64,000 bases of DNA from Catellatospora coxensis (GTDB lineage: Bacteria; Actinomycetota; Actinomycetes; Mycobacteriales; Micromonosporaceae). The stretch is from positions 31,123 to 95,122 of the forward strand of contig NZ_BONI01000033.1 of NCBI RefSeq assembly GCF_016862635.1, read 5' to 3'. The notes beneath the pieces were generated by a model. It did no database searches. It was not told the origin of the DNA and saw only the letters and a list, made by a program, of their open reading frames with translations. How positions within the stretch are numbered: position 1 is the first letter of the stretch; each line of letters opens with the position of its first letter. The position numbers were made by a program, and so were the translations under genes. Positions 8,103-16,942 of this stretch are shown here, piece after piece.

Positions 8103-9394
8103 GCCACCGCCTCCGCCGTCTCAGCCGGGCACGTCGGCTGCGCCGCGAGCGGGAACCTGGCCCGCACCCGGAAGCCGCCCTGCGGCCGCGGGCCGACCTC
8201 CAGGGTGCCGTCGTGCGCGGCGACGCGCTCGCGCATACCGATCAGGCCGAGGCCGCCGTCCGCCATCCGCCCGCCCCGGCCGTCGTCGGTCGCCTCCACC
8301 TCCAGTTCTTGCGCCAGGTAGCGGATCCGCACATCGATGGTGCTCGCCCCGGCGTGCTTGAGGGTGTTGGTCACCGACTCCTGCACGATCCGGTACGCGG
8401 CCTGCGACAGCGAGTCCGGCAGCGGCACCGGCGTGCCGAACACCCCGAACCGGGCGGTCAGGCCCGCGTCCCGGGCCCCGTCGAGCAGGCGCTCGGCCCG
8501 CTCGACGCCGACCGTGGCCGGGCCCTCGTCGGTGCCCGTGCCCCGGCGCAGCAGGCTGAGCATGCGCCGCAGCTCGTCGACGGCGGTGCGGGCGCTCTGC
8601 TCGATCGCCTCCAGCGCCGTACGCGCCCGCACCGGGTCCTTGTCCATCACCCGGCGGCTGGCCGCAGCCTGCACCCCCATCACCGACACGTGGTGGGCGA
8701 CGACGTCGTGCAGCTCCCGGGCGATGCGCAGCCGCTCGACCATCACCGCCCGCTCCCCCACCTCGTCGCGGGCCCGGCGCAGCTCCTCGGCCTGCACCTC
8801 CAGCTGGTGCTGCCGCCGCGCGGCCACCCACGCCGTCTCGCCGGCGAAGAACGCGAAGCCGAACATCAGCACGTTGACCAGCACCGCGTTGACGATCGTG
8901 GCGAGCAGCGGCGGGACCGGCCCGGCCGCGTCCTCGAACGCGTCCGCCGGAACCGAGTCCACCGACAGCCAGATCGACACCACCAGCCAGCCCAGCATCG
9001 CCGCGATGATGCCCGCGCGCACCTGCCGGGAACGCCGGTGGTCACCGGCCCAGGCCCCGGCGGTGTACATCGAGCAGAACAGCGACCCGGTCGCCAGCTG
9101 CATCTCCGGGGCGGCCCGCACCTGCGCGACGATGAACGCCGCCGAGACGACCAGGGTCACGACGATCGGCCACCGGCGCCGCACCGCGAGCGGCAGCGTC
9201 ACCGCGACCGCCCAGAACACCTGCTCCGGCACGCTCGGCGGAGGACCGAGCTGGAACACGCCCGCGCTGGTGGTCAGCGTCAGGTTGAACAGCGCCAGCG
9301 CGGTGACGGCCAGCCCGATGAACAGGTCGGCGCGCCGCTGCTCGGCGGTCGGGCCGGGGCGTCGCCAGCCGTCGGGGGTCGCCAGGGTGGTCAC
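8099..9394 (-). CDS. NarL-type sensor histidine kinase
   Basis: 431 residues from GTG 9394. Four to six membrane segments occupy residues 23-185, followed by a coiled linker and an HisKA_3 dimerisation domain with phospho-acceptor His229 in IARELHDVVAHHVSVMG. A HATPase_c domain ends the protein (N-box ESVTNTLKHAGAS, G-box DDGRGG and GGLGLIGMRERV). A longer frame starts at 9559, but its extra 55 residues are Arg/Ser/Pro noise. It phosphorylates the response regulator encoded immediately downstream. The sensed signal is unknown; the membrane helices suggest a membrane or cell-envelope cue. Confidence 0.9.
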   Translation of the reverse strand: MTTLATPDGWRRPGPTAEQRRADLFIGLAVTALALFNLTLTTSAGVFQLGPPPSVPEQVFWAVAVTLPLAVRRRWPIVVTLVVSAAFIVAQVRAAPEMQLATGSLFCSMYTAGAWAGDHRRSRQVRAGIIAAMLGWLVVSIWLSVDSVPADAFEDAAGPVPPLLATIVNAVLVNVLMFGFAFFAGETAWVAARRQHQLEVQAEELRRARDEVGERAVMVERLRIARELHDVVAHHVSVMGVQAAASRRVMDKDPVRARTALEAIEQSARTAVDELRRMLSLLRRGTGTDEGPATVGVERAERLLDGARDAGLTARFGVFGTPVPLPDSLSQAAYRIVQESVTNTLKHAGASTIDVRIRYLAQELEVEATDDGRGGRMADGGLGLIGMRERVAAHDGTLEVGPRPQGGFRVRARFPLAAQPTCPAETAEAVA

Positions 9395-9422
9395 GCAGCG
9401 ACCCTGACACAGGGGCACCGTC

Positions 9423-9566
9423 TTACGCCAACTCCGTGCCCGAGGAGACCTGGTCCGCGACGGCCGTGCCCAGCCGCGCCTCGACGGCGCCGGGTTCGTA
9501 CAGCTCCTCGAACTCGTCCTCGCCCAGCGGTTCGAGGTCGTCCCCGGGCCCGGAATCACGGCTCAT
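9423..9566 (-). CDS. possible 47-residue acidic peptide
   Basis: ATG 9566 to TAA 9423 encodes a 47-residue acidic peptide (DDLEPLGEDEFEELYEPG in its first half). Nearly all third positions are G or C, as in real genes here. It lies just upstream of the histidine kinase on the same strand. No Cys, signal peptide or known leader motif is present, and the ribosome binding site is weak. It could be a small regulatory protein or a chance frame. Confidence 0.4.
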   Translation of the reverse strand: MSRDSGPGDDLEPLGEDEFEELYEPGAVEARLGTAVADQVSSGTELA

Positions 9567-9730
9567 GCCGCACCGGCCGTGGTCGATGGCGCCCTGGATG
9601 CCGGCATGGCGTCATGGTACGGGCGCGGGCCCGTGCCCGGGAGCCGCCGATGGTCGCGTTCGGACGGCGAAACCCTGCCGCGCCGATCGTCCGGTGGAGT
9701 GGCGATCGGCGCGGCCGGGCGATCCCGGGA

Positions 9731-10564
9731 TCAGGCGGGCACGGGCGGCAGCGACACCTGCGCCTGCCCGGCCTGGTGCCGTAGCACCAGGCTGTGCGCG
9801 TAGACGAGCAGGAAGATGGTGAGGTGCAGGAACCACTGCGTGACGACGGCGACGAGGTATCCGCGCAGGAACGCGCCGTCGAAGAACATCTCCATCCCTG
9901 GTGAGTCGAAGTGGCTGAGGGTGTTGTGCATGTGCGCGAAGTAGAACGAGACGAGTACGGCCACCCCGACGACCGCCCAGGAGAGCGCCACCCGCCCGGA
10001 CCGGGCGATCCGGCCGGCCAGCGCGCACAGCACAACCGCGCTGAGCAGCCAGCAGGTCTGGTCGATCACCGCCGACCGGGTCAGTTGGTAGCCCTCCACC
10101 AAGGGCCAGGACAGCGACATCGTGTATACGATGCCGCAGATCCAGAGCGGTGTGAACACCGGCCGGATCAGCTGCGTCACCCCCGTGGTGACCCGTGCGC
10201 AGATGATCCCGAGCCCGACGGCGATCACCAGGCCACCGGCGGCGGCCCAGGCCTGCCAGGCGATGGTTTCCTCGCTGAACCCGGTGTACCAGTCGATGGT
10301 GATCCGGACGCACAGCACCGCCATCCCCATCACCAGCACGAGCGACAGCACCGCGTGCGCGAAGCTCCGACCCGGCCGGACCGCCACCGCCTCCGCACGG
10401 TGCGGCCGCGACGCGGCGAGGCTGGCCGCGTACCGCAGCCGCCGGGCGGTGCCGGGCATGGCGTGCAGCTCCGCCCGCCACTCGGCGAGCATCTCGTCGC
10501 GCAGCTCCGCCGGCCAGCGCCGGGCCGCGGCGGTGAGGAACCTGTTGCAGACGCGCCTGATCAT
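9731..10564 (-). CDS. membrane protein coupled to PadR regulator
   Basis: 277 residues. A cytoplasmic N-terminus of about 65 residues (RWPAELRDEMLAEWRAELHA) leads into about seven hydrophobic segments. The N-terminal RWPxxxRxEMxxEWxAEL pattern is common in actinobacterial membrane proteins encoded next to PadR regulators. Its ATG overlaps the PadR stop codon (ATGA), so it is translated together with the regulator and probably controlled by it. Molecular function is unknown. It may be a permease-like partner, or a target of a stress that the PadR protein senses. Confidence 0.85.
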   Translation of the reverse strand: MIRRVCNRFLTAAARRWPAELRDEMLAEWRAELHAMPGTARRLRYAASLAASRPHRAEAVAVRPGRSFAHAVLSLVLVMGMAVLCVRITIDWYTGFSEETIAWQAWAAAGGLVIAVGLGIICARVTTGVTQLIRPVFTPLWICGIVYTMSLSWPLVEGYQLTRSAVIDQTCWLLSAVVLCALAGRIARSGRVALSWAVVGVAVLVSFYFAHMHNTLSHFDSPGMEMFFDGAFLRGYLVAVVTQWFLHLTIFLLVYAHSLVLRHQAGQAQVSLPPVPA

Positions 10565-10893
10565 GCGGTGGCCTCCTTGGTCACGGTGTGCGCCGACGCC
10601 GGGCGCGTGCGCTCGTGCAGTTCCGCGAGGCGCTGGCGGGCGACGGGCAGCGCCGCCGGGGTGAGCCGGTAGTACGCGCGGGCGGGTCGGCCGGCCTCGG
10701 ACGGGTCGACCTCCTCCCAGCGCTTGTCCAGCCAGCCGGCCTCGGTCAGCCGGGCGAGGATCGGATACAGGGTGCCGCTGGGCAGGTCGGATGCCTGCAT
10801 CAGCGCCATTCCGTAGTGGTCGCCGGTGGGATCGGCGACGAGGGCCGCGAGCACGCGGGCCACCGGCACCGTCATACGCAGTTCGGCATTCAT
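10561..10893 (-). CDS. PadR-family transcriptional regulator
   Basis: 110 residues with the PadR winged helix: ARVLAALVADPTGDHYGMAL, LPSGTLYPILARLTEAGWL (recognition helix and wing) and ARAYYRLTPAAL. The start is ATG 10893; a longer frame to 11064 lacks family similarity. A perfect 13-base palindrome begins one base beyond the start codon and is a good candidate for an autoregulatory operator. The gene forms a two-gene unit with the overlapping membrane protein. PadR proteins usually repress until a small ligand binds; the ligand is unknown here. Confidence 0.92.
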   Translation of the reverse strand: MNAELRMTVPVARVLAALVADPTGDHYGMALMQASDLPSGTLYPILARLTEAGWLDKRWEEVDPSEAGRPARAYYRLTPAALPVARQRLAELHERTRPASAHTVTKEATA

Positions 10894-10894
10894 G

Positions 10895-10907
10895 GTAGAG
10901 ACTCTAC
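10895..10907. promoter_or_regulatory. candidate PadR operator
   Basis: GTAGAGACTCTAC is a perfect 13-base palindrome immediately upstream of the padR start codon. An operator overlapping the start region would suit autorepression, the usual arrangement for PadR genes. Seen in sequence; binding is inferred. Confidence 0.5.
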
Positions 10908-11387
10908 ATAGGGTCCGTCGTCTTTGGGGGGCATGGATCCGCCTCGCCTGTCTTGACAGGACACGGGAGCGCTCAAGATACTTCTTGTGTGAAGCTTCTC
11001 CGCTGACGCGGCGGAGCCGACACCTCAGTCCGAATAGCTCGCAGAGCCGACGCCAAGGCCGCACCCCGATGCGGCCCAGTGGTGTCGGCTTTTGCTGTTT
11101 TCGCAGGTCAGCAGCTGGATTTCACACGTACAGATACGCCATATCAACGGCAATGAAACACAACTGAAACTCCGCTCCCCGACGCTGTCCGTGCCTGGCA
11201 TTCAGGCGGACGCCCACGGGCCGGCACAACCGGACGAAGCCTCCGCTGCGCGCTGCCGGCATCCGCATAGGACCGATCTCCGCACCGCCACGGGCCGGCA
11301 TGCGCCACGCCGAGGACGCCGACGTCCTGCGCCCAGGTGCTTCTCCCCCTTGACCTGTGCTCCGCCGAAACAGGGAGATACCCCACC
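10908..11387. other. divergent intergenic region before urtA
   Basis: About 480 bases with no supported gene. It contains the padR promoter side, the structured RNA candidate at 11016-11089 followed by a T-rich run, and the urtA promoter region, with GGGAGA as the urtA ribosome binding site at 11373-11378. Open frames here lack codon bias. Confidence 0.5.
11016..11089 (+). ncRNA. candidate structured RNA or attenuator
   Basis: GCCGACACC (11016-11024) pairs with GGTGTCGGC (11081-11089), enclosing two smaller hairpins: GCTC-GCA-GAGC and GGCCGCA-CCCCGA-TGCGGCC. TTTTGCTGTTTT follows. This is a three-way-junction fold ending in a terminator-like U-run, about 300 bases upstream of urtA. It does not match a tRNA (no T-loop), SRP RNA or a riboswitch that I can recognise. 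It could be a small RNA, or a terminator or attenuator of the urea operon. Confidence 0.4.
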
Positions 11388-12632
11388 ATGCTCAGATTCC
11401 CCCGACGCCGGCTCGCGGCCGGCGCCGTCGCCCTGGCCGCCGCGCTGGCCGTCAGCGCCTGCGGCAGCAAGACCGGCGAGAACGACACCGCCGGCGGCGT
11501 CACCGCCGACACCTCGGGCGACACCGTCAAGGTGGGCCTGCTCAACTCGCTGTCGGGCACCATGGCCATCAGCGAGGTGACCGTACGCGACGCCATCATG
11601 CTGGCCGTCGAGGAGATCAACGCCGCGGGCGGCGTGCTCGGCAAGAAGATCGCACCGGTCGGTGAGGACGGCGCGTCGGACTGGCCCACGTTCGCGGAGA
11701 AGGCCGAGAAACTGATCAAGGTGGACCGGGTCGCGGCCGTGTTCGGCTGCTGGACCTCGGCCAGCCGCAAGGCCGTCAAGCCGGTCTTCGAGGAGAACAA
11801 GGCGCTGCTGTTCTACCCGGTGCAGTACGAGGGCCTGGAGCAGTCGCCGTACATCTTCTACACCGGCGCGACCACCAACCAGCAGATCGTGCCCGGCCTG
11901 GACTACCTCAAGGCGCAGGGCAAGAAGTCGGTCTACCTGGTCGGCAGCGACTACGTCTTCCCCCGCACCGCCAACAAGATCATCAAGGCGTACGCCGAGG
12001 CCAACGGTCTGACCGTGCTCGGTGAGGACTACGCCCCGCTGGGCAGCACCGAGTTCGGCACGATCGTCAACAAGGTCAAGGCGTCCAAGGCCGAGGCCGT
12101 GTTCAACACCCTCAACGGCGACAGCAACGTGGCCTTCTTCAAGGAGTACAAGTCCGCGGGCCTGACCGCCGCGTCGATGCCGGTCGTATCGGTGTCGATC
12201 GCCGAGGAGGAGGTCAAGAGCATCGGCACGCAGTACCTCGCGGGCCAGCTCACGGCGTGGAACTACTACCAGACGACCACGGGCGCGGCCAACGACAAGT
12301 TCGTGAAGGCGTACAAGGCGAAGTTCGGCGCGGACAAGCCGACCAGCGACCCGATGGAGGCCGCGTACGTGTCGGTCTACCTGTGGAAGGCCATGGTCGA
12401 GAAGGCCGGCTCGTTCGACGTGGAGAAGGTCAAGGGCGCTTCCGACGGCGTCACCTTCGAGGCCCCCGAGGGCCTGGTCACCATCGACGGCGCGACGCAG
12501 CACATCCACAAGACCGCGCGCATCGGCAAGATCGGCGACGACGGCCTGATCACCGAGGTGTGGAACTCCGGCGGCCCGGTCAAGCCGGACCCGTACCTCA
12601 AGGGCTACACCTGGGCGACCGGCCTGTCCTGA
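11388..12632 (+). CDS. urtA: urea ABC transporter, substrate-binding lipoprotein
   Basis: 414 residues. An N-terminal lipoprotein signal ends in LAVSAC-GS, so the mature protein is lipid-anchored outside the membrane. The body is a type I periplasmic binding fold with strong UrtA signatures: [65 protein letters not shown] and [14 protein letters not shown]. UrtA delivers urea to the UrtBC permease. ATG 11388 was chosen because it directly precedes the signal peptide and follows GGGAGA; an upstream in-frame start lacks both. It is the first gene of a urea uptake and hydrolysis block. Confidence 0.96.
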   Translation: MLRFPRRRLAAGAVALAAALAVSACGSKTGENDTAGGVTADTSGDTVKVGLLNSLSGTMAISEVTVRDAIMLAVEEINAAGGVLGKKIAPVGEDGASDWPTFAEKAEKLIKVDRVAAVFGCWTSASRKAVKPVFEENKALLFYPVQYEGLEQSPYIFYTGATTNQQIVPGLDYLKAQGKKSVYLVGSDYVFPRTANKIIKAYAEANGLTVLGEDYAPLGSTEFGTIVNKVKASKAEAVFNTLNGDSNVAFFKEYKSAGLTAASMPVVSVSIAEEEVKSIGTQYLAGQLTAWNYYQTTTGAANDKFVKAYKAKFGADKPTSDPMEAAYVSVYLWKAMVEKAGSFDVEKVKGASDGVTFEAPEGLVTIDGATQHIHKTARIGKIGDDGLITEVWNSGGPVKPDPYLKGYTWATGLS

Positions 12633-12641
12633 CCCACCGTC

Positions 12642-12676
12642 GGCGGTGGAGCGGTCCACGTGGCCGCTCCACCGCC
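12642..12676 (+). terminator. urtA-urtB intercistronic hairpin
   Basis: GGCGGTGGAGCGG (12642-12654) and CCGCTCCACCGCC (12664-12676) form a perfect 13-base stem with a 9-base loop between urtA and urtB. There is no T-tract. Such a stem could protect the urtA 3' end or partly terminate, giving more binding protein than permease. Its effect is inferred. Confidence 0.6.
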
Positions 12677-12696
12677 CCGTCCCAAGGCGGCAACGC

Positions 12697-13584
12697 ATGA
12701 CAGTGATCCTCGGGCAGCTGTTCACCGGCGTCAGCATCGGCGCGGTGCTGCTGCTCATCGCGCTCGGCCTGGCCCTGACCTTCGGCCAGATGAACGTCAT
12801 CAACATGGCGCACGGCGAGTTCATCATGGCCGGCGCCTACACCACGTACGTGCTGCAGCAGACCATCACCGACGCGGGCCTGTCGCTGCTCGTCGCCCTG
12901 CCCATCGCCTTCGCCGTCGCGGGCGCGATGGGCGTGCTGCTGGAATGGGCGCTGATCCGCCGCCTGTACACCCGGCCGCTGGACACCCTGCTGGTCACCT
13001 GGGGCGTCTCGCTGATGCTCCAGCAGCTGGCCCGGGACGTCTTCGGCGCGCCCAACGTGCAGACCGCGGCCCCGGACATCCTCACCGAGAGCACCTCGCT
13101 CGGCGCGGACCTGAGCATCGCCAACAGCCGCCTGTTCATCCTCGGCCTGGTCGTGCTAGCCGTCGCCGCGCTGACCGCCGCGCTCAAGTTCACCCCGCTG
13201 GGCCGCCGGATCCGCGCCGTGGTGCAGAACCGCGACCTGGCCGCCGTCTCCGGCATCCCGACCGGGCGCGTCGACCGGCTCACCTTCTTCATCGGCTCCG
13301 GCCTGGCCGGGGTCGCCGGGGTCGCGCTGACCCTGCTCGGCCCCATCGGCCCGACCATGGGCACCAACATCATCATCGACGCCTTCCTCGTCGTCGTGGT
13401 CGGCGGCATCGGGCAGCTCAAGGGGAGCGTGATCGTGGCCTTCGTGCTCGGCATGCTGCAGGCGATGGTCGAGTACCTGACCACGCTCAGCGTCGCCAAG
13501 GTGATCGTGTTCATCGCCATCGTGGCGTTCCTGCAATGGCGGCCGCAGGGCCTGTTCACGCTGCGGACCAGGAGCCTGGCGTGA
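12697..13584 (+). CDS. urtB: urea ABC transporter permease
   Basis: 295 residues, LivH-type permease with eight or more hydrophobic segments. Family signatures include GALGLALTFGQMNVINMAHG-like sequence (LALTFGQMNVINMAHGEF), LLVTWGVSLMLQQLARD and DAFLVVVVGGIGQLKGS. ATG 12697 follows AAGGCGG; a start at 12646 would lie inside the intercistronic hairpin. UrtB and UrtC form the membrane channel. Its TGA overlaps the GTG of urtC by four bases. The protein is at the compact end of the UrtB range, because many homologues carry an extra N-terminal exported domain. Confidence 0.95.
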   Translation: MTVILGQLFTGVSIGAVLLLIALGLALTFGQMNVINMAHGEFIMAGAYTTYVLQQTITDAGLSLLVALPIAFAVAGAMGVLLEWALIRRLYTRPLDTLLVTWGVSLMLQQLARDVFGAPNVQTAAPDILTESTSLGADLSIANSRLFILGLVVLAVAALTAALKFTPLGRRIRAVVQNRDLAAVSGIPTGRVDRLTFFIGSGLAGVAGVALTLLGPIGPTMGTNIIIDAFLVVVVGGIGQLKGSVIVAFVLGMLQAMVEYLTTLSVAKVIVFIAIVAFLQWRPQGLFTLRTRSLA

Positions 13585-14672
13585 GCCCGCGCGTGCGGGC
13601 CTGGCTGGGCTTCGGGCTCGGGGCGGTGGTGCTGTTCGCGGCCGCCCCCGCGCTGCTGACCGACTTCCGGCTCAGCCTGCTGGCCAAGTACCTGTGCTTC
13701 GCGATCGTCGCCGTCGGCATCGGCCTGGCCTGGGGCCGCGGCGGCCTGCTCACCCTCGGCCAGGGCGTCTTCTTCGGCCTGGGCGGCTACGCGATGGCCA
13801 TGCATCTCAAGCTCGCCGACGCGGGCGAGGGCGACATGCCCGACTTCATGCAGCTGTACGGGCAGCTCGACGAGCTCCCCGCGTGGTGGGCCCCGTTCGC
13901 GAACCCGGTGTTCGCGCTGGCCGCCACGGTGCTGCTGCCGATGCTGGTCGCGTTCGGGCTCGGCTCGCTGGTGTTCCGGCGGCGCGTGCGCGGCGCCTAC
14001 TTCGCGATCCTCAGCCAGGCCCTGGCCGCCGCCATGGTGATCCTGCTGATCGGACAGCAGGGCACCACCGGCGGCACCAACGGCCTCACCGACATCGAGG
14101 GCTTCTTCGGCTACGACCTCGACGACCCGGTCAACCAGCGCATGGTCTACTTCATCATCGCCGGGGTGCTGCTGGCCCTGCTCGCGCTGACCCGGCAGCT
14201 CATGCACTCCCGCTACGGCGAGCTGCTCGTCGCGGTGCGCGACTCCGAGGAGCGGGTGCGTTTCCTCGGCTACAACCCCGCCAACGTCAAGCTCGTCGCG
14301 TACGTCGTGGCCGCCGGCATGGCGGGCCTGGCCGGGGCGCTGTTCGTGCCCGCGGTCGGCATCATCTCCCCCGCCCTCATCGGCATCGTGCCGTCGATCG
14401 AGTTCGTGATCGGCGTCGCCGTCGGCGGCCGGGCGGCGCTGCTCGGCCCGGTGCTCGGCGCGGTCGCCGTGGCCTGGGCGAAGACGGCCCTGTCGGAGCG
14501 CTTCCCGGGCACCTGGACCTACCTGCAGGGCGCGATGTTCGTGCTGGTGGTGGCGTTCCTGCCGGGTGGCCTGGCCTCGCTGTGGGGCCTGGTCAAGCGC
14601 CGCCGGGAGGCCGCGGTGCCACCCGCGCCACCGGCGGAGCAGCCGGTGCTGGTGAAGGAGGCGGCGGCGTGA
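13581..14672 (+). CDS. urtC: urea ABC transporter permease
   Basis: 363 residues, LivM-type permease. Typical UrtC segments are IVAVGIGLAWGRGGLLTLGQ, VFFGLGGYAMAMHLKL, RGAYFAILSQALAAAMVI, QQGTTGGTNGLTDIEGF and VRDSEERVRFLGYNPANVK. The GTG start at 13581 overlaps the urtB stop (GTGA), so the two permease genes are translationally coupled. The C-terminus ends in a Pro/Ala-rich tail beyond the last helix. It forms the urea channel with UrtB, energised by UrtD and UrtE. Confidence 0.95.
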   Translation: MSPRVRAWLGFGLGAVVLFAAAPALLTDFRLSLLAKYLCFAIVAVGIGLAWGRGGLLTLGQGVFFGLGGYAMAMHLKLADAGEGDMPDFMQLYGQLDELPAWWAPFANPVFALAATVLLPMLVAFGLGSLVFRRRVRGAYFAILSQALAAAMVILLIGQQGTTGGTNGLTDIEGFFGYDLDDPVNQRMVYFIIAGVLLALLALTRQLMHSRYGELLVAVRDSEERVRFLGYNPANVKLVAYVVAAGMAGLAGALFVPAVGIISPALIGIVPSIEFVIGVAVGGRAALLGPVLGAVAVAWAKTALSERFPGTWTYLQGAMFVLVVAFLPGGLASLWGLVKRRREAAVPPAPPAEQPVLVKEAAA

Positions 14673-14703
14673 ACCACATCGGTGCGGCAGGAAGGGGCAG
14701 GGC

Positions 14704-15474
14704 ATGAGCGAGACAGCGGGCGGCCTGCGCATCCGCGGGCTGCGGGTGGCGTTCGACGGGTTCGTCGCGGTCGACGGCGTCGACCTGGACGTGGCCCCGG
14801 GCGACATCCGGTTCCTCATCGGGCCGAACGGCGCGGGCAAGACGACCCTGGTCGACGCGGTGACGGGGCTGGTCAAGGCGACCGGCTCGGCCCTGTTCGG
14901 CGAGCAGGAGCTGCTCGGGCGGGAGGTGCACCGCATCGCCCGGCTGGGCGTGGGCCGCACGTTCCAGACCGCGGCCCTGTTCGAGGAGCTGACGGTGCTG
15001 CAGAACCTCGACATCGCGGCGGGCGCGGGCCGCAGCCCGTGGGCGATGCTGCGCCGGCGCGGGGCGGTGCCCGACGACGTGGCGTACACGCTGGAGACGA
15101 TCGGGCTGGCAGACCGGCGCGACGCGCTCGCCGGCACCCTGGCGCACGGGCAGAAGCAGTGGCTGGAGATCGGCATGCTGCTGGTGCAGAACGCCCGGCT
15201 GCTGCTGCTCGACGAGCCCGTCGCCGGGATGAGCCACGAGGAGCGGGAGGCCACCGGCGAGCTGCTCGGCAAGGTCGCCGGCGAGCGCACCGTCGTGGTG
15301 ATCGAGCACGACATGGACTTCCTGCGCCGCTTCGCCCGCACCGTCACCGTGCTGCACGCGGGCAAGGTGCTCAGCGAGGGCACCGTCGCGCAGGTGCAGG
15401 CCGACCCGAAGGTGCAGGAGGTCTACCTCGGACACGCCTCGGACGAGCCGGTGGCGCAGGGAGCGGAGGCGTGA
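14704..15474 (+). CDS. urtD: urea ABC transporter ATPase
   Basis: 256 residues, LivG-type ATPase. Walker A is [17 protein letters not shown], Walker [16 protein letters not shown] and the H-loop IEHDMDF. The signature motif is degenerate ([13 protein letters not shown] instead of LSGGQ), as is normal for Urt[19 protein letters not shown] contains the Q-loop. It starts 31 bases after urtC, with AAGGGGCAGGGC as ribosome binding site. It works as a heterodimer with UrtE. Confidence 0.95.
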   Translation: MSETAGGLRIRGLRVAFDGFVAVDGVDLDVAPGDIRFLIGPNGAGKTTLVDAVTGLVKATGSALFGEQELLGREVHRIARLGVGRTFQTAALFEELTVLQNLDIAAGAGRSPWAMLRRRGAVPDDVAYTLETIGLADRRDALAGTLAHGQKQWLEIGMLLVQNARLLLLDEPVAGMSHEEREATGELLGKVAGERTVVVIEHDMDFLRRFARTVTVLHAGKVLSEGTVAQVQADPKVQEVYLGHASDEPVAQGAEA

Positions 15475-16166
15475 TGCTGCGGATCGAGGGCGTGTTCGCC
15501 GGGTACGGGCGCAGCACCGTGCTGCACGGCGTCGACGTGACCGTCGACGACGGCACGGTGACCGCCGTGCTCGGGCACAACGGGGCGGGCAAGAGCACGC
15601 TGCTGCGGGCCGCGATCGGCCTGCTCCGGCCGAAGCAGGGCATGGTGCTGTTCGGCGGCGAGGACGTCACGAAGTTGCCACCGCACGTGCGGGTCGCGCG
15701 CGGCATGGCGTACGTGCCGCAGGGCCAGCAGTGCTTCCCGCACCTGACCACGGCCGAGAACCTGCAGCTGGTCGCCGACGGGCGGCGCGGCGGCAGGCAG
15801 GCCATGGCGTCGGCGCTGGACCTGTTCCCGGCCCTGCACGGGCTGCTGCGCCGCCGGGCCGGGCTGCTGTCCGGCGGGCAGCGCCAGCAGCTCGCCATCG
15901 CCCGCGCCCTGATCACCCGGCCGAAGCTGCTGCTGCTCGACGAGCCGACCGAGGGCATCCAGCCCAACGTCGTCGCCGAGATCGAGCAGGCGGTGCTGTC
16001 CCTGGCCGGGGTGGACGGGCTGTCGGTGCTGCTGGTCGAGCAGCATCTGGGCTTCGCGCTGCGCGCGGCGCACCGCTACCACGTGCTCGAATCCGGCAGA
16101 GTGACGTCATCCGGCGCGGGCGGCACCGGCGCCGAACCCGCCGTACGCGCTGCCCTCACCGTGTAG
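15474..16166 (+). CDS. urtE: urea ABC transporter ATPase
   Basis: 230 residues, LivF-type ATPase. Walker A is [13 protein letters not shown], the signature [16 protein letters not shown] and Walker [17 protein letters not shown]; the last phrase ([12 protein letters not shown]) is typical of UrtE. The ATG at 15474 overlaps the urtD stop (TGATG) and has GGAGG four bases upstream, which favours it over the GTG at 15471. It completes the five-gene urea transporter; ureA follows 11 bases later. Confidence 0.95.
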   Translation: MLRIEGVFAGYGRSTVLHGVDVTVDDGTVTAVLGHNGAGKSTLLRAAIGLLRPKQGMVLFGGEDVTKLPPHVRVARGMAYVPQGQQCFPHLTTAENLQLVADGRRGGRQAMASALDLFPALHGLLRRRAGLLSGGQRQQLAIARALITRPKLLLLDEPTEGIQPNVVAEIEQAVLSLAGVDGLSVLLVEQHLGFALRAAHRYHVLESGRVTSSGAGGTGAEPAVRAALTV

Positions 16167-16177
16167 AAGGACGGTTC

Positions 16178-16480
16178 ATGTTCCTCACCCAGCATGAGCA
16201 GGAACGGCTGCTCATCCACGTGGCGGCCGACGTCGCCGAGCGGCGCCGTGCCCGCGGCCTGCTGCTCAACCACCCCGAGTCGGTCGCGATCATCACCCGT
16301 TTCCTGCTGGAGGGCGCCCGCGACGGGCGCACCGTCGTGGACCTGATGGACGCGGGGGCCCAGGTGCTCACCCGCGCGGACGTCCTGCCCGGCGTCCCCG
16401 AGATGCTGAAGGAGGTGCAGGTGGAGGCCACGTTCCCGGACGGCACCAAGCTGGTGACCGTGCACCACCCGATCCGGTGA
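16178..16480 (+). CDS. ureA: urease gamma subunit
   Basis: 100 residues, full length for UreA. Signatures are [49 protein letters not shown] and [20 protein letters not shown]. It is the small structural subunit of the nickel urease that hydrolyses urea to ammonia and carbamate. It follows urtE by 11 bases with GAAGGA as ribosome binding site, so uptake and hydrolysis genes are probably transcribed together. Its stop overlaps the ureB start (GTGA). Confidence 0.97.
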   Translation: MFLTQHEQERLLIHVAADVAERRRARGLLLNHPESVAIITRFLLEGARDGRTVVDLMDAGAQVLTRADVLPGVPEMLKEVQVEATFPDGTKLVTVHHPIR

Positions 16481-16782
16481 TCCCCGGCGAGATCCTCTTC
16501 GGAGAGGGCCCCGTGGAGATCAACATCGACCGGCCGATCACCACGCTGACCGTGGTCAACACCGCAGACCGGCCGGTGCAGGTCGGCTCCCACTACCACT
16601 TCGCCGAGGCCAACCCAGGCCTGTCCTTCGACCGCACCGCCGCCTGGGGACAACGGCTCGCCGTACCCGCGGGCACCGCCGTGCGGTTCGAGCCCGGCGT
16701 GACCCGCGAGGTCGACCTGGTCCCGCTGGGCGGCGCACGCATCGTCCCCGGCCTACGCGGCGAATGCGGAGGCCACCTGTGA
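16477..16782 (+). CDS. ureB: urease beta subunit
   Basis: 101 residues, typical for UreB. Conserved phrases are [49 protein letters not shown] and [12 protein letters not shown]. The GTG start at 16477 overlaps the ureA stop by four bases. It is followed by a 160-base gap carrying a long palindrome, where most actinobacteria have ureB and ureC adjacent or overlapping. That break is the odd feature here. The subunit is structural and surrounds the UreC active site. Confidence 0.97.
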   Translation: MIPGEILFGEGPVEINIDRPITTLTVVNTADRPVQVGSHYHFAEANPGLSFDRTAAWGQRLAVPAGTAVRFEPGVTREVDLVPLGGARIVPGLRGECGGHL

Positions 16783-16818
16783 CCCGCACTCCCCCTCGGC
16801 ACCGCCCCCTCCCGCCCG

Positions 16819-16887
16819 CCATCGACGTTGGCCTATCCCGACGAAAAATGAGCCGTGGAATTCGACGCAATAGGCCAACGTCGATGG
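16819..16887. repeat. palindromic element between ureB and ureC, 17-base arms
   Basis: CCATCGACGTTGGCCTA (16819-16835) pairs perfectly with TAGGCCAACGTCGATGG (16871-16887), leaving a 35-base AT-richer centre (CCCGACGAAAAATGAGCC). It sits inside the urease operon, where ureB and ureC would otherwise be nearly adjacent, and looks inserted. Confidence 0.9.
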
Positions 16888-16942
16888 AAAGCGCCCGCGT
16901 CGCACCCGCCCGTCCCGCCACCCGCCAGTCAGGGGAGAGTCT

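Noticed and set aside
11016..11089. Possible tRNA, because the closing stem and length (74 bases) are tRNA-like
   Set aside because: No T-loop GTTCRA, no normal D-arm or anticodon arm; the stems fit a three-way junction with a terminator-like tail instead.
14704..16166. Branched-chain amino-acid transporter (livGF) instead of urtDE
   Set aside because: UrtA-specific phrases, the EGIQPNVV motif of UrtE and direct linkage to urease genes favour urea.
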